Counted from the stretch's first letter, positions 25,590-34,262 are shown. The stretch: DNA of 64,000 bases from Streptomyces thermolilacinus SPC6 (GCF_000478605.2 NZ_ASHX02000001.1:1116001-1180000); one strand, 5' to 3'. Made by a program: numbers and translations. The notes: generated from the sequence alone by a model not told the origin.

Positions 25590-26764
25590 CCGGTGGGACG
25601 GTCGTAGGCTTTCTGTCGCAGGAGGAGATCCTCGCCGTGCGGGACGCGGCCCTCGACGCGGGCCTCACCGATCCCGCCGTACGGCCGCTGCTGTTCAACG
25701 GGATCATGCCCCGCTACCGGGCGACGCTTCCGCTGCTCGCGGCGCCGGGCCTCCAGACGCAGTCGGACCTGGTGGAGATGAACCGGGTGGAGCGGCTGGT
25801 CGACGGGTCGGTGCCGCTGGAGATCTGGCTGCGCAACGCGGTCGCCCAGACCACGGCCGCCGCGCCGCTGGCCGTGCTCCAGCGGGCCCTGGACGACGTG
25901 GCGCGGGACGCGGCGGGCGAGCCGGACGTGCTCGTGGAGCGGCCGGTGCCGGAGATCAAGGAGCAGATCGTCCACCGGGACGACACGGTGCCGTTCGCGT
26001 TCCTGCGGGGCGGTGACGCGGCGGGCGCGGCGGTGGCGCGCGTGCGGGTGCCGCCGTACGAGGGCGGGCTGCCTCTCCAGCCGAACGGCAACCCCCATAC
26101 GGGCACCGGCTGGCTGATCACCCCGCGGCTGCTGGTCACCAACCACCACGTCGTCAACGCCCGTACCGGGACCGGTGGCAGGCGCCCCCTGGCCGGCCCG
26201 GACGACCTGCTGCTCCAGGCACGGGCCACGCGCGCGCGGTTCGGCTACGAGGACGACGACACCGAGACGGAGGAGGCCGCCGTGGCGGACCTCGCGGCCT
26301 GCGACGCGGAGCTGGACTACGCGGTGCTGCGGCTCGCGGAGCCCTCGACCCGGCCGGTCCTGCCCCTGTACGGGCGGACACTGCGGGTCGCGCGGGGCGA
26401 CGTGGTGGCCGTCAACATCATCCAGCACCCGGGTGGCGCCCCGAAGCGGGTCGCGCTCCGCAACAACCTGGTGTTCGAGGCGGACGACCGGGACCTGCAC
26501 TACTTCACCGACACGCGCGGCGGTTCGTCGGGCTCGCCGGTCCTGACGGACGACTGGCGGGTGGTGGCGCTGCACCGGGGGACGCGGCGCGTGGAGAACG
26601 TGTCGTTCCAGGGGCGCGGCACGGCGTTCGTGAACGTCGGTACGCAGATCACCGCCGTCCTGGCCCACCTGGCGGCGCACGCGCCGGACGTACACGCCGA
26701 GATCGAGGCGGCGCGGCACGGAGGCGCGGCGCACGGAGGTACGGCGGCGGGGGCGCCCGTGTGA
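25586..26764 (+). CDS. Trypsin-like serine protease with N-terminal effector-associated-type domain
   Basis: A 392-residue protein whose ATG overlaps the NTPase stop in ATGA. The first ~90 residues (FLSQEEILAVRDAALDAGL...VPLEIWLRNA) form a helical module that resembles effector-associated domains, which recruit effectors to STAND NTPases. The protease domain has His188 in VTNHHVV, Asp244 in AELDYAVLRL and Ser315 in GGSSGSPV, a complete triad. There is no signal peptide, so it acts in the cytoplasm. The likely scheme is activation by the NTPase through the adaptor module, followed by cleavage of a host or partner protein. The next gene is a second protease of the same fold. Confidence 0.9.
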   Translation: MTGGTVVGFLSQEEILAVRDAALDAGLTDPAVRPLLFNGIMPRYRATLPLLAAPGLQTQSDLVEMNRVERLVDGSVPLEIWLRNAVAQTTAAAPLAVLQRALDDVARDAAGEPDVLVERPVPEIKEQIVHRDDTVPFAFLRGGDAAGAAVARVRVPPYEGGLPLQPNGNPHTGTGWLITPRLLVTNHHVVNARTGTGGRRPLAGPDDLLLQARATRARFGYEDDDTETEEAAVADLAACDAELDYAVLRLAEPSTRPVLPLYGRTLRVARGDVVAVNIIQHPGGAPKRVALRNNLVFEADDRDLHYFTDTRGGSSGSPVLTDDWRVVALHRGTRRVENVSFQGRGTAFVNVGTQITAVLAHLAAHAPDVHAEIEAARHGGAAHGGTAAGAPV

Positions 26765-26845
26765 CCGCACCCCGGACCCGCCGGAGGACCCGTGAAGACC
26801 GCGCGTCCCCGGACCCAGCGGGGGACCGTCGAGAAGGAGCAGCAC

Positions 26846-27913
26846 ATGGCCAGCCGGAACAGGTCGCCGGTCGCGGCAGGACCCGCGCAGATCTTCGCCG
26901 ATCTGCGGGGCGTCGCCGACCGGGTACGGGAAGGGCTGACGCGGGAGATCCCGGAGTCGGCGTACGAACCGCCCGCCGACGAGGCGCCGGGCGAGGAGAT
27001 CGCCCGGTTCGCCGAGCAGGAGCGGGCACGGGTGCTGGAGGCGGGGGCGCGGGGCCTGGAGAAACTGGCGGCGGGGCGGGACGACGAGATCGGCGACGAC
27101 GAGTCGTTCGGGATGGAGGCGATCGTCCTGCTGGAGGGCCGGCCCGCGATCCTCGTGCAGGGCGGGGACTTCCCGCCGCAGGAGGGCGAGTGGGAGATGC
27201 TGAACGGCCGGCGGGCGGCGATCCGGGAGACCCTGGCGCGGGTGGGCCGGGTGGACGTGTCGGGACACCTGCGCCTCGACTGGGTGGGGACGGCGTTCCT
27301 GGTCGGCGCGGACGTGGTGATGACCAATCGCCATGTGGCGCTGGAGTTCGCGGCGGACGACGGGGCGTCGGCGTGGACGTTCCAGCCGGGGCTCGGCGCG
27401 GCCATGGACCTGGCCCGCGAGTTCGGGGCGCTGCCGGGCGTGGGCGGGCTGACGTACGCCGTGACGGAGGTGATCGGGGTCCACCGGGACGTCGACATGG
27501 CGCTGCTGCGGGTCGCGCCCGCGCCGGGCGGGCAGGAGCTGCCGTCCCCGCTCGCGGTCGCGGCGGACGCGCCCGCCGACCTGCCGGGCCACCCGGTGTA
27601 CGTGGTGGGGCACCCGGCGTGGGACGGGCGGCGCAACGAGCCCGAGTCGATGCGCCGGATCTTCATGGACATCTACAACGTGAAGCGCCTCCAGCCGGGC
27701 ACGGCCAACCAGTTGCTGGCCGAGCGGAACGTGCTGACGCACGACTGCTCGACGCTGGGCGGCAACAGCGGCTCCCCCGTCCTGGACCTGGCCGACCACC
27801 GCGTGCTGGGCCTCCACTTCGGCGGGCGGTACGGCTTCGGCAACTACGCGGTGCCGCTGTGGGAGATGCTGGACGACCCGCTGGTGCGGCGGGCGGAGCT
27901 GAACTTCGTCTGA
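26846..27913 (+). CDS. Second trypsin-like serine protease
   Basis: A 355-residue protein read from the ATG after GAAGGAG, 18 codons inside the longest frame. The triad is complete: His163 in MTNRHVA, Asp217 in DVDMALLRV and Ser308 in GGNSGSPV. The first 140 residues are helical and acidic and differ from the adaptor module of the preceding protease. An aromatic/acidic patch (GGDFPPQEGEWEMLNGRR) precedes the protease core. There is no signal peptide. It ends the plus-strand operon, followed by a strong terminator. Two proteases with different front domains suggest either a cascade or two separate targets. Confidence 0.9.
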   Translation: MASRNRSPVAAGPAQIFADLRGVADRVREGLTREIPESAYEPPADEAPGEEIARFAEQERARVLEAGARGLEKLAAGRDDEIGDDESFGMEAIVLLEGRPAILVQGGDFPPQEGEWEMLNGRRAAIRETLARVGRVDVSGHLRLDWVGTAFLVGADVVMTNRHVALEFAADDGASAWTFQPGLGAAMDLAREFGALPGVGGLTYAVTEVIGVHRDVDMALLRVAPAPGGQELPSPLAVAADAPADLPGHPVYVVGHPAWDGRRNEPESMRRIFMDIYNVKRLQPGTANQLLAERNVLTHDCSTLGGNSGSPVLDLADHRVLGLHFGGRYGFGNYAVPLWEMLDDPLVRRAELNFV

Positions 27914-27965
27914 GGCCGCCGTCATGGTGCCGGTTCCCGGTACCCGGTGTCCGCCGGGCAGGGGT

Positions 27966-27994
27966 GCGCCCCGGAGCGCGGGGCTCCGGGGCGC
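27966..27994. terminator. Bidirectional hairpin terminator
   Basis: GCGCCCCGGAG (27966-27976) pairs perfectly with CTCCGGGGCGC (27984-27994) around a 7-base loop. It separates the convergent protease gene and the membrane-anchored secreted-protein gene. Confidence 0.8.
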
Positions 27995-28015
27995 TGTGGG
28001 GGGTTTCCGGTGGGG

Positions 28016-28675
28016 TCAGCGGCGTGCCGTACCGCTCCCGGGTACGACCCGGGCCCGCCGCCGGGCCAGGAGGGCCCCGGTCGCGGTGGCCACGGCGACG
28101 CCGGCCGCGAGGGTCACGGCGGCCGTGAACCCGCCTGCCGGGCCCGTACCGGGGGCCGGTCCGGCCCCGGTGGCGGTGGCCCCGCCGGGCGCTGCGCCCG
28201 TACCGGCGGCCGGGCCCGTGGCCGTACCGGCTGTGCCGCTTGCGCCCGGGGGGTGGCCGGGCCGGGACGGGGGGCTGGACGCCGGGGTGCCCGGGGACAC
28301 GTCCAGCTCCTCCTGCGCGCGGCCGAGACCGGGGTGGCCGACCTCGATGGTGACCTTCCACCGGCCCGGCGGCAGCGCCTCCGCCGTCGTGTAGCCGGTC
28401 GGCGTGCCCGCCGCGCGGACGAGCCGCCACGGGCCGAGGCCGGTCCGCCCGTCGGCGCTGACGGCGTTCACCGTCGCCCCGAGCCGCTCGTCGACCGGGT
28501 CGCCGTCACCCGCCCACGTGACGGTCGCCTCGACGCGGCCGAAGGACTGGCCGGTGATGTCCACCGCCAGGCCGCCGCCGTGGGCGTGGGCGCCGCCCGG
28601 CGCGGCCAGCCACAGGGCGGGCCCGGCGACGGTCGCCAGGGCGGCGGCACGGAGGGCTCGACTGGCGCGGGTCAC
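28016..28675 (-). CDS. Secreted membrane-anchored protein of unknown function
   Basis: A 219-residue protein read from the GTG at 28675, which overlaps the stop of the upstream metalloprotease gene in GTGA. It has an Ala-rich signal peptide ending in GGAHA, and the mature protein would start HGGG. A beta-rich domain follows (about 34-135), then a Pro/Gly/Ala linker, a C-terminal transmembrane helix (AAVTLAAGVAVATATGALLA) and an RRRAR stop-transfer tail. The mature N-terminal His resembles CopC-like copper proteins, but no other metal site is evident. Coupled translation suggests it works with the metalloprotease at the cell surface. Confidence 0.82.
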   Translation of the reverse strand: MTRASRALRAAALATVAGPALWLAAPGGAHAHGGGLAVDITGQSFGRVEATVTWAGDGDPVDERLGATVNAVSADGRTGLGPWRLVRAAGTPTGYTTAEALPPGRWKVTIEVGHPGLGRAQEELDVSPGTPASSPPSRPGHPPGASGTAGTATGPAAGTGAAPGGATATGAGPAPGTGPAGGFTAAVTLAAGVAVATATGALLARRRARVVPGSGTARR

Positions 28676-30855
28676 GGCTTCTGGACCGTCCAGACCTGCG
28701 CGGCGCCGCCCGAGGCGTGCTGGAGCTCGATCAGCCACGAGCCGTAGTACGGGCGGTCGCTGACGCCGAGCACGTACCGGCTGCCGCCCGCCGTGACCGT
28801 CACGCCGCTGCCGCTCGCGGTGATCCGCCACCGCTGGTTCGCGGCGCCGCCGCACGGCTGCTGGGCCACCCACATGCCGGCCGACGGGGTGCCGCCCGGC
28901 TGGAGGCACTTGCCGGACGCGGAGGAGCGGATGCGGACGTACCCGCCGCCCGCGTCGTCGAAGACCCACTGCTGGGCGGCGTAGCCGTTGCGCTGGGAGC
29001 CCACGAGGACGGTGCCGTCGGCGGTGCGGCCGCCCCAGATCTCGGCGGCGTTGCCGGTGGCGCCGTTGGCGAGCACGTACCGGGTGCCGGGCGCCGGGTT
29101 CGTACCGCCGCCGGTCCCGGCCGTGCGGAACGAGGTGGCGCGGCCCGGGCGGCCGTCGCGGCCGGAGGTGTCGCGGACGGAGACGGCGACCGTGTAGGAG
29201 GTGCCCGGGGTCAGGTTGTAGAGGCGGGCGCTCGGCGCGTTGACCCATCCGGCGGGGCGGCCGTTGAGGTGGACCTGGTACCAGGCGGCGCCGGGGACGG
29301 CACGCCAGCTGGCCACCGCGGAGTCCTGGGCGATCTGGCCGACGGTGACGTCCGGGCCGGTGGTGGTGCCGGTGCCGCCCGTGGGCGACGGGGTCGGCGT
29401 GGGGGTGGGGCCCGGGTTCGGTCCGGTGCCGTTGCCCTTCCGGCGCATCAGGAACTGGTTGTCGGCCATGTTCCAGTGCGTGGCGAGGTAGCTGCCGGGC
29501 CTGGGGTTGGTGTGGAAGTAGTCGTCGTTGTTGCAGTCGAGGCGGTTCTCGTGGGCGCGGTCGCCGCAGACGGTGCGCATCTTCGGGTAGTACGGGCTGT
29601 CCGAGTAGCACATGACGTCCCACTCGTCGGTGCAGTGCGCGCCCCGGCTGGTGTTGGGGGCGCTGTTGTTGACCGCGCCGAGGTTGTGGCCCAGTTCGTG
29701 GGCGGCGGTGTGGCCGCCCCAGCAGCCGGAGTCCGTACGGCCGTAGGAGGGGCCGAAGTTGCTCAGGTTGTTCTGGCCGGGCCGCTCGTCACCGGCGAAC
29801 GTGCCGATGCCGCAGTAGACCTGCGCGTCAGCGAAGATCATGTACTTGCGGTCGCGGCGGTCGAGGCCCTTGGCGGCCAGTGCGCGGTTGGTGGCGCTGA
29901 ACTCTGCGAGGGCGGAGGCCGGGACCTCGACGTTCAGCACGGTGGGCGTGCAGTCCGCCGCCGTCACATAGCGGATGTGGCGGACGCCGCCCGTGTCGCG
30001 GGCGCTCTCGGCGAAGATGAGGTCGGCGTCGGCGGCCCACTTGCGGAAGGACGGCAGGTACTGGGCGTACCGGTCCTTGCCGGGGGCGTGGACGTACACG
30101 ACCTGCACGCGGTTGCCGCTCGTGCCGTCGCCCTCGCACTGGACGGTCTGCCCGGCGGGCCCGTTGGCGGCGGTGCGGGTGGTGCCGCTGGTGCCGCGGG
30201 GGTCGGTGGTACCGGCCGGGGCGGAGCCGGTGGGCGCGGCGGAGCCGGCGGGTGGCCGGGCGGTGGCGGCCTGGTCGTCCTTCGCCGCGGCGGCCGCGTC
30301 GATGGCGGGCGCGGACGCGGGGGCCTGCGCGGTGCCGTCGGCCGCCCCGCCGTCGGGGGCCTTTCCGTCGGGGGCCTGGCCGTCGGTCGCCTTGCCGGGC
30401 GTGGTGGCCGGGTCCTCGGCGGGGACGGCCGCCTTGACGGCCGGAGGGGTGTCCTTCTTGATGTCCACACCGGGCGGCGGGGCGTCGGGCCCGTGGGTGC
30501 AGTGGCCGCTCGCGGTGCGGTACACGCCCTCGCAGGCGTCGTTCTCGGGGGCGGGCTTCAGGCCCTTGTAGACCAGGCCCTTGGCGGGTTCGCTCTTCGG
30601 GACCTCGGTGAGCGGTTCGGTCTTCTCGTCCCGGGCGGGCGAGGCCGCCGGTTCGGGTGCAGCGCCGGGTGTGGCCGCGGCGGGCCGGGCGAGCGCCTGC
30701 GGGCCGTTCCCACCCGCTGACGGTGCGTCGGCCCCGTACACCCCCTGGTAGGCCACCGCGCCGACCGTCGCCATCACGGCGACCGCGGCGGTCGCGAGTA
30801 TGAGGCGGCGGGGCTTTCGGCGGGGCGTCTTCTGCATTCTTCGACGTCCGGACAC
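28672..30855 (-). CDS. Secreted zinc metalloprotease with fibronectin III and ricin-B lectin domains
   Basis: About 727 residues from the GTG at 30855; an ATG six codons later is an alternative. The N-terminus has an RRR...KTPRRKPRR basic stretch and a hydrophobic signal or anchor. A long Pro/Ala/Asp linker (about 45-235) follows. The catalytic motif HELGHNLG begins at His386, with NTSRGAHCTDEWDVMCYSD after it, a metzincin-like Met-turn region. A fibronectin type III domain lies near 475-565, and a ricin-type beta-trefoil with QxW motifs (QQWVFD, QRWRIT) ends the protein. The lectin would bind glycans and bring the protease to polymers or cell walls. Upstream lies an AT-richer promoter region. 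Confidence 0.9.
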   Translation of the reverse strand: MSGRRRMQKTPRRKPRRLILATAAVAVMATVGAVAYQGVYGADAPSAGGNGPQALARPAAATPGAAPEPAASPARDEKTEPLTEVPKSEPAKGLVYKGLKPAPENDACEGVYRTASGHCTHGPDAPPPGVDIKKDTPPAVKAAVPAEDPATTPGKATDGQAPDGKAPDGGAADGTAQAPASAPAIDAAAAAKDDQAATARPPAGSAAPTGSAPAGTTDPRGTSGTTRTAANGPAGQTVQCEGDGTSGNRVQVVYVHAPGKDRYAQYLPSFRKWAADADLIFAESARDTGGVRHIRYVTAADCTPTVLNVEVPASALAEFSATNRALAAKGLDRRDRKYMIFADAQVYCGIGTFAGDERPGQNNLSNFGPSYGRTDSGCWGGHTAAHELGHNLGAVNNSAPNTSRGAHCTDEWDVMCYSDSPYYPKMRTVCGDRAHENRLDCNNDDYFHTNPRPGSYLATHWNMADNQFLMRRKGNGTGPNPGPTPTPTPSPTGGTGTTTGPDVTVGQIAQDSAVASWRAVPGAAWYQVHLNGRPAGWVNAPSARLYNLTPGTSYTVAVSVRDTSGRDGRPGRATSFRTAGTGGGTNPAPGTRYVLANGATGNAAEIWGGRTADGTVLVGSQRNGYAAQQWVFDDAGGGYVRIRSSASGKCLQPGGTPSAGMWVAQQPCGGAANQRWRITASGSGVTVTAGGSRYVLGVSDRPYYGSWLIELQHASGGAAQVWTVQKP

Positions 30856-31149
30856 GTTCGTTGCACCTTTCCTTGGTCCTTGGTCAGAGGACGGTGCGGG
30901 AAGCCTGCCAGAGGAGAATTCCGGCATTCGCGACCAGAGGGAACGAGCCCGTTCCGTAACCGTGCGGTTCTTTTTGACGAACCATCAATAAGCTTGTGAC
31001 ACAAGGGGGTTACGCGCGTCGCGCGAATGTGGTCCAGCCCTTTTCAAGGATGTCGTGACCGAATCGAAATACATGCGAACGCTATTTGAACGAATGTCAA
31101 CGGAATGCGTCACTCCGCTGAAATAGCGTGACTACCGCCCGTAGAGAAT
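30856..31149. promoter_or_regulatory. Promoter region of the metalloprotease operon
   Basis: This gap is clearly less GC-rich than its surroundings. On the minus strand TTGACA (plus strand 31095-31100) is a perfect -35 hexamer; no matching -10 at 17-18 bases is convincing. An 8-bp inverted repeat, CGCTATTT (31080-31087) and AAATAGCG (31121-31128), flanks it. This could be an operator or a hairpin terminator of the upstream amidohydrolase pair. Confidence 0.5.
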
Positions 31150-31884
31150 TCAGAGGCTCAGCCCGAAGAGGCCCGCGGCGTTGCGCCACAGCACCCGCTC
31201 CAGCTCGTCGTCGGTGAAGCGCGCGTCACGGATCACGCCGAGCGAGACACACGGGTCGATGAGGGTGGCGTCCGTGCCGAACAGCATCCGCTCGACGGGC
31301 ACTCCGGCCTCGCGGGCGTACGCGACGCGGCCCGCGTCGGTGGCGGTACGGCAGTGCTCCAGGTACAGCCGGTCGCAGGCGGCCGCGGCGTGCGCCGCCT
31401 CGCGCCAGGCGTCGCCGCCCGCGTGGCCGAGGATGACGCGCAGCCCGGGGCGGGCTTCGACCAGCTCCGGCAGGAGGGTGACCTCGGTGCCCCAGGTGTG
31501 CAGCAGCAGCGGTACGCCCGCCTCGGCGACCACGTCGAACGCGGCGGCCATCTCGGGCGAGCCCGGCAGCCGCCCCGGATAGGTGGTGTGGATCTTCGCG
31601 CCGACGAACCGCCCTGTGTCGAGGCAGCGGCGCAGGTCGGCGGCGCTCTCCTCGACGCGGTTCGGGTTGACGACGGCGTAGCCGAGGAGGCGGGGGCGGG
31701 TGGCGAGCGCCTTGTGGAGGGCGGCGTTGCCCGCGACGGCGTCGAGGACGACGGCCTCGGAGGCGGAGACGAGCTGGAGGTCGATGCCGTACCGGTCCAT
31801 CTGGCGCAGGTTCGCGTCGGCGTCGCCGGAGGTCAGGTGGAACGGCCAGTGACCCACGTGGGCGTGCACATCGATGATCGGCAT
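31150..31884 (-). CDS. Amidohydrolase-family (TIM-barrel) metal-dependent hydrolase
   Basis: A 244-residue protein starting MPIIDVHAHVG, which carries the HxH metal motif directly after the start. LLLHTWG, VILGHAGG and LFGTDATL supply the later metal and catalytic residues, as in the amidohydrolase-2 family (decarboxylases and lactonases included). The ATG shares one base with the stop of the preceding homologue (TGATG), so the two are translated together. The substrate is not assignable. Confidence 0.88.
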   Translation of the reverse strand: MPIIDVHAHVGHWPFHLTSGDADANLRQMDRYGIDLQLVSASEAVVLDAVAGNAALHKALATRPRLLGYAVVNPNRVEESAADLRRCLDTGRFVGAKIHTTYPGRLPGSPEMAAAFDVVAEAGVPLLLHTWGTEVTLLPELVEARPGLRVILGHAGGDAWREAAHAAAACDRLYLEHCRTATDAGRVAYAREAGVPVERMLFGTDATLIDPCVSLGVIRDARFTDDELERVLWRNAAGLFGLSL

Positions 31885-32627
31885 CAGGCGAGCAGCTCCT
31901 CGACGTTCTTCGTGGCGATCGCGGCGCGGTCGTCGGCGGAGATGTCGGCGTACCGCAGCTTCAGCGTCTGCGGCGAGATGTCCACGAACGGCGTGCGCGA
32001 GCCGAACACCAGGTGGCGGGCGCCGACGTACTCCACGACCCGCTCGATGGAGTCGGGCCCGGACAGCAGCCGGGTCGTCCCCCGGAAGCCCGGCTCGTCG
32101 CGGGCGAGGAGCAGGAAGTCGGCGAGGACGTACGCGTGGAGGTCGAGGAACACCACGTCGGCGCCGAGCCCGGTCAGCGGCGGGCCGAAGCGGCGCGGGT
32201 CGCCGTCGTGGAGGAGGACCATGCCGCGCTCCACGGCCAGCCGCACGATCCTGCGGTAGCCGGGGAAGTCCGGCTCGGCGCCCTGGTCGAGGGTGAACAG
32301 GCGCAGGAACCGGACGTGCGCGGCGGCCAGTTCGTCCAGGCGGGCCTCGGCGGTGAGCGCGTCGCGCACGTCCACGGTGCCGACGGGCAGCAGCTCGGGG
32401 CAGCCCGCCAGGTCGCGGAGGGTCTCGGCGTTGCCGCCCGCGTCGTCGAAGAGGGGGCCGCGGGTGGACAGGGCGAGGGCGTTGGCGACGGGCGACGCGG
32501 CGAGGCGGGCCCGGACCTCGGCGAGGGTCGTGTCGCGGTGGTGCCGGGGCCAGGGGCCGTACAGGACGTCCACGTCCCAGCCGACGTGTTCCTCGGCGGT
32601 GGGCCGCAGCCACGCGTACCGGGTCAC
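31884..32627 (-). CDS. Amidohydrolase-like protein lacking the metal motif
   Basis: A 247-residue protein read from the GTG at 32627 with GGGAGGG upstream. Its later half parallels the downstream amidohydrolase (LPVGTVDVRD, VLLHDGDPRRFG, VVFLDLHAYV, HLVFGSRTPFVD). The N-terminal HxH motif is absent, and the usual GTD is replaced by GSR. It probably keeps the barrel fold without metal catalysis and may form a heteromer with its neighbour. The upstream 246-base gap (32628-32873) holds a C-tract and the divergent promoters, with no gene. Confidence 0.75.
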   Translation of the reverse strand: MTRYAWLRPTAEEHVGWDVDVLYGPWPRHHRDTTLAEVRARLAASPVANALALSTRGPLFDDAGGNAETLRDLAGCPELLPVGTVDVRDALTAEARLDELAAAHVRFLRLFTLDQGAEPDFPGYRRIVRLAVERGMVLLHDGDPRRFGPPLTGLGADVVFLDLHAYVLADFLLLARDEPGFRGTTRLLSGPDSIERVVEYVGARHLVFGSRTPFVDISPQTLKLRYADISADDRAAIATKNVEELLA

Positions 32628-32873
32628 GTCCCCGCCCTCCCCTCTCCTCGACTTATGTCCAGGCCCGAAAGTAGAACGCGGAGCACCCCCCGTCAACGGC
32701 ACCACACCCCCCCCCGGGCCCCCGGCCGTGTGCCGGCCCGTGCGGCAGGGCCCTGCACGGGAGCCGGGCCGGGGCGGGAGCGGGGCGCGGGGACGGGCTG
32801 GCGCGGGCTCGGGGGCGAGGGTTTGGGGTGGGGAGGGGGGAGCACCCGGTCCCCGTGGAGGAGGGAGGCCGTC

Positions 32874-33551
32874 GTGATTCTGGAAGAGGTCGTCCTGCCC
32901 GCCACGGACGGTTCCGCGCTGCGCGGTGACCTGGCCCTGCCCACCTCGGTGCCGGTCATGGTCGTGTTCGCGCACGGCAGCGGCAGCTCCCGGCACAGCC
33001 CGCGCAACCGGGCCGTCGCCGGGGCGCTCCAGAAGGCGGGCATGGGCACACTGCTGATGGATCTGCTCACCGAGCGGGAGGAGCGGCACGACCTGCTGAC
33101 CGCCGAGCACCGGTTCGACATCGACCTGCTGGCCTCGCGGGTCGTGTCGGCCGTGGACTGGCTGGGTGACGAGCCCGCGACGCGCACGCTCGGGATCGGC
33201 CTGTTCGGCGCGAGTACGGGCGCCGCCGCGGCGCTGCGGGCGGCGGCGGACCGGCCCGTACGCGTGCAGTCCGTCGTGTCGCGCGGCGGCCGTCCCGACC
33301 TGGCCGGGGACGCCCTGGCCCGGGTGTCCGCGCCGGTGCTGCTGATCGTCGGCGGGGAGGACCCGGAGGTGCTGCGGCTCAACCGCGACGCCGCCGCTCT
33401 GCTGAAGGTGCCGCACCGGGTGGAGATCGTGCCCGGGGCCGGTCACCTCTTCGAGGAGCCGGGCGCGCTGGACCACGTGGTCAGGGCCGCGCGGGAGTGG
33501 TTCCTGCGGCCGGGCGACGACGCGTTCGACGCGTACGACGAGCAGCCCTGA
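32874..33551 (+). CDS. Dienelactone-hydrolase-like alpha/beta hydrolase
   Basis: A 225-residue protein read from the GTG at 32874 with GGAGGGAGG upstream. Features: VVFAHGSGSSRHSPRN (oxyanion region), Ser114 in LFGASTGA (nucleophile), GGEDPEV (acid) and GAGHLFEEPGAL (His). This class often occurs fused or next to phosphoribosyltransferases in actinobacteria, as here, where the next gene starts 27 bases downstream. The pair likely acts on one substrate, which is unknown. Confidence 0.87.
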   Translation: MILEEVVLPATDGSALRGDLALPTSVPVMVVFAHGSGSSRHSPRNRAVAGALQKAGMGTLLMDLLTEREERHDLLTAEHRFDIDLLASRVVSAVDWLGDEPATRTLGIGLFGASTGAAAALRAAADRPVRVQSVVSRGGRPDLAGDALARVSAPVLLIVGGEDPEVLRLNRDAAALLKVPHRVEIVPGAGHLFEEPGALDHVVRAAREWFLRPGDDAFDAYDEQP

Positions 33552-33578
33552 GGGGTGCGCGACGCCGAGGAGGTCGTG

Positions 33579-34262
33579 ATGGAGCTGCGGTTCGAGGACC
33601 GGCGGGACGCGGGGCGCCGCCTCGGTGAGCGGGTACGGGAACGGGCCACCGAGCTGGAGTGGCCCGACCCGGTCGTGCTCGCCCTGCCACGGGGCGGTGT
33701 CCCCGTCGGGGCGGAGGTCGCGCGGGCGCTGGACGCGCCGCTGGACGTGCTCGTCGTACGGAAGATCGGCCTCCCCGGGCAGCCGGAGGTCGGGATCGGC
33801 GCCATCGCGGGGGAGGCCCCGCCACTCTTCGACCAGCGGGCGCTGGAGATGCTCGGCATCACCCCGGACGAGCTGGGCGCCGACGTGGCCCGCGAGCGCA
33901 CCGAACTGCACCGCCGGGAGGCCCTGTACCGGCGCGGCAGCCCCGCCCCCGACCTGCGGGGCCGCGCGGTGGTCCTGGTGGACGACGGCCTGGCGACCGG
34001 GCTCACGGCCCGCGCGGCGGTACGGCTGCTGCGCGGTGAGGAGCCGGAGCGGCTGGTGCTGGCCGTGCCCGTGGGCGACCGCAGGACCACGGCCGAGCTG
34101 CGGGCCGAGGTGGACGACCTGGTCTGCCTGTCGCAGCCGGGTGACTTCCGCGCGGTGGGCCTCTGGTACGAGGACTTCGACCAGGTGTCCGACGACGAGG
34201 TGCTCCAGGTCCTGGCGGGCCTCGCCACCCCGACCCGCCTCCGCCCCGCCCGCCACCGGTGA
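33579..34262 (+). CDS. Phosphoribosyltransferase-family protein (second copy)
   Basis: A 227-residue protein read from the ATG at 33579 after GAGGAGG (GTG at 33576 is an alternative). It carries VVLALPRGGVPVGAEVA, DVLVVRKIGLPGQPEVGIGAIA and the PRPP loop VVLVDDGLATGLTARAA. It is paralogous to the 16426-17073 gene, with the same order of motifs and the same WYEDF-type C-terminal end. It is operonic with the hydrolase upstream. A perfect palindromic terminator follows at 34338. Confidence 0.9.
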   Translation: MELRFEDRRDAGRRLGERVRERATELEWPDPVVLALPRGGVPVGAEVARALDAPLDVLVVRKIGLPGQPEVGIGAIAGEAPPLFDQRALEMLGITPDELGADVARERTELHRREALYRRGSPAPDLRGRAVVLVDDGLATGLTARAAVRLLRGEEPERLVLAVPVGDRRTTAELRAEVDDLVCLSQPGDFRAVGLWYEDFDQVSDDEVLQVLAGLATPTRLRPARHR

